A stretch of DNA of 64,000 nucleotides from Phenylobacterium sp. RIFCSPHIGHO2_01_FULL_69_31 (lineage in GTDB: Bacteria; Pseudomonadota; Alphaproteobacteria; Caulobacterales; Caulobacteraceae). A program made the translations under genes and the position numbers. Positions 63,270 through 64,000 of this stretch are shown in pieces. Below the pieces are notes generated by a model. It saw only the letters and a list, made by a program, of their open reading frames with translations, was not told where the DNA came from and did not search any database. The DNA is taken from contig NZ_MHXN01000003.1 of the NCBI RefSeq assembly GCF_001824475.1, positions 316,200 through 380,199 on the forward strand, read 5' to 3'. Each line of letters starts with the position of its first letter. Positions within the stretch are counted from its first letter, which is position 1.

Positions 63270-63770
63270 ATGAGAGGGCTTGTTTCGGGAGCTCGACCGG
63301 CGACGGAGCTCACAGTCGGAGAAGTGGCGGCGCGTAGCGGCGTGCGCGTTTCGACCATCCACTTCTACGAGGCGAAGGGGCTAATCCGGGGCCGACGTAG
63401 CGAGGGCAATCAGCGCCGCTTCTCTCGCGAGGTGCTCCGCCGCCTCGCGGTGATCCGCGTGGCGCAGCGCGCCGGCATTCCGCTCGCAACGGTGCGTGAA
63501 GCGCTCGCAGAGTTGCCACTGGACCGGGCTCCGACGCGCGAGGACTGGCGGCGGCTGTCCGCACGCTGGCGCGACGAGTTGGACCAGCGGATCCGCGGGC
63601 TTGTCGGCCTACGCGACCAACTCGACGGCTGCATCGGCTGTGGATGTCTTTCCACGAGCAACTGTCCTCTGCGGAACCCTAACGACACCTTGGGTCGCGA
63701 GGGGCCCGGTCCCCGATTGATCGAGCCCGTTCCCGCGGCGCGGCGCTCAGCCTCAGCGGCGGACCTCTAA
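63270..63770 (+). CDS. soxR: SoxR, redox-sensing [2Fe-2S] transcriptional activator
   Basis: MerR-family protein of 166 residues. The HTH is [26 protein letters not shown], with the [27 protein letters not shown] wing and helix. The cluster-binding motif C121-x2-C124-x-C126-x5-C132 ([12 protein letters not shown]) matches SoxR of E. coli. It senses redox-cycling compounds and superoxide. ATG 63270 is chosen; GTG 63255 overlaps the SoxR box. Divergent from the 39-aa/NAT unit, it probably controls that unit and itself. No soxS is present, as expected outside enterics. Confidence 0.95.
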   Translation: MRGLVSGARPATELTVGEVAARSGVRVSTIHFYEAKGLIRGRRSEGNQRRFSREVLRRLAVIRVAQRAGIPLATVREALAELPLDRAPTREDWRRLSARWRDELDQRIRGLVGLRDQLDGCIGCGCLSTSNCPLRNPNDTLGREGPGPRLIEPVPAARRSASAADL

Positions 63771-63973
63771 TCGCTCCAGGCGACGCAGCCAGCGACCTGA
63801 ACCCGTAACCTGCCCATCGGGGTGGCGATACTTGAGGCGTATCGGCGCTCCTCCAGATCGGCGCTCGTCTTCCGCCGACGAGACGGCGATGACCAATCGC
63901 ACTGCTCGCCGCGCCGCTGAGGGCCGCGGGGGCCGCTAGCGTGGCGCTGTCGATCGGTCTGATCGCCGGCCAA
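63771..63973. other. Gap after soxR without a supported gene
   Basis: A 69-codon minus frame ends at 63767, but it is Arg-rich, has no ribosome site, and ends against the soxR stop. I see no promoter or RNA here. Confidence 0.5.
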
Positions 63974-64000
63974 CAAAAAAGCCCCGCGTTTCCGCGGGGC
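63974..64000 (-). terminator. Rho-independent terminator of a gene beyond the right edge
   Basis: Perfect stem GCCCCGCG(TTTC)CGCGGGGC-type hairpin at 63981-64000, followed on the minus strand by TTTTTTGTTGG (63980-63970). It ends a transcript entering from the right. Confidence 0.85.

Noticed and set aside
63767..63976. 69-codon minus-strand frame after soxR
   Set aside because: Arg-rich, no ribosome site, no conserved pattern visible.

Overview
The window is high-GC DNA with dense, often ATGA-overlapping genes. It carries four TonB-dependent receptors, a SapC / JmjC-cupin / tryptophan-halogenase set, a GH3 glucosidase with a LacI regulator, SqrR/BigR-type sulfide sensors and SoxR. This combination points to an aerobic alphaproteobacterium of the Caulobacterales (Caulobacter/Phenylobacterium type). 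That placement is inferred from gene content, not from a marker gene. I saw no rRNA, tRNA, CRISPR array, phage or insertion sequence, so this looks like ordinary chromosome made of catabolic, transport and stress loci.

Layout. 0-2.6 kb: an MHS-family carboxylate transporter and an RpiR/SIS regulator. 2.6-11 kb (minus strand): a phosphorus-scavenging block of phnD-phnC-phnE, a Tat-exported phospholipase C, a TonB receptor and a HAD phosphatase. Three promoter-proximal copies of one palindrome, plus a Pho box upstream of phnD, tie it together. 11-19.1 kb: a full kdp potassium operon in which kdpF and kdpABCDE are accompanied by two extra tiny membrane ORFs. 19.2-25.7 kb: a B12 uptake/salvage operon (btuB-btuF-btuC-btuD-cobQ) behind a cobalamin riboswitch. 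25.8-28 kb: a TetR-rubredoxin pair divergent from a cytochrome P450. 28-38.2 kb: a sulfide/persulfide response region with SQR, a DUF2892 protein, TolC, two ArsR-family sensors, rhodanese, an RND adaptor and pump, a TauE exporter and a persulfide-dioxygenase-like hydrolase.

38.2-45.5 kb: a secreted M14 peptidase divergent from a TonB receptor-MFS-TetR operon, probably for peptide use. 45.8-49 kb: DUF454, acyl-CoA dehydrogenase, a divergent QueD-like protein and a LysE exporter. 49-60.9 kb: a glycan-utilisation-like locus (TonB receptor, SapC, JmjC cupin, flavin-dependent halogenase, GH3, LacI, GPH-type sugar transporter) with matching LacI-type operators in front of the receptor and the GH3 gene. 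60.9-64 kb: small hypothetical genes and a SoxR unit. A SoxR box with a 19-bp-spaced promoter drives a 39-aa peptide gene that overlaps an arylamine N-acetyltransferase carrying an extra N-terminal domain.

The most original material is probably the SoxR-peptide-NAT unit, the kdp small ORFs, the shared operator of the phosphorus block, the pair of ArsR sensors with different thiol arrangements next to an RND pump, and the short ORF with a strong ribosome site ahead of the GH3 gene.
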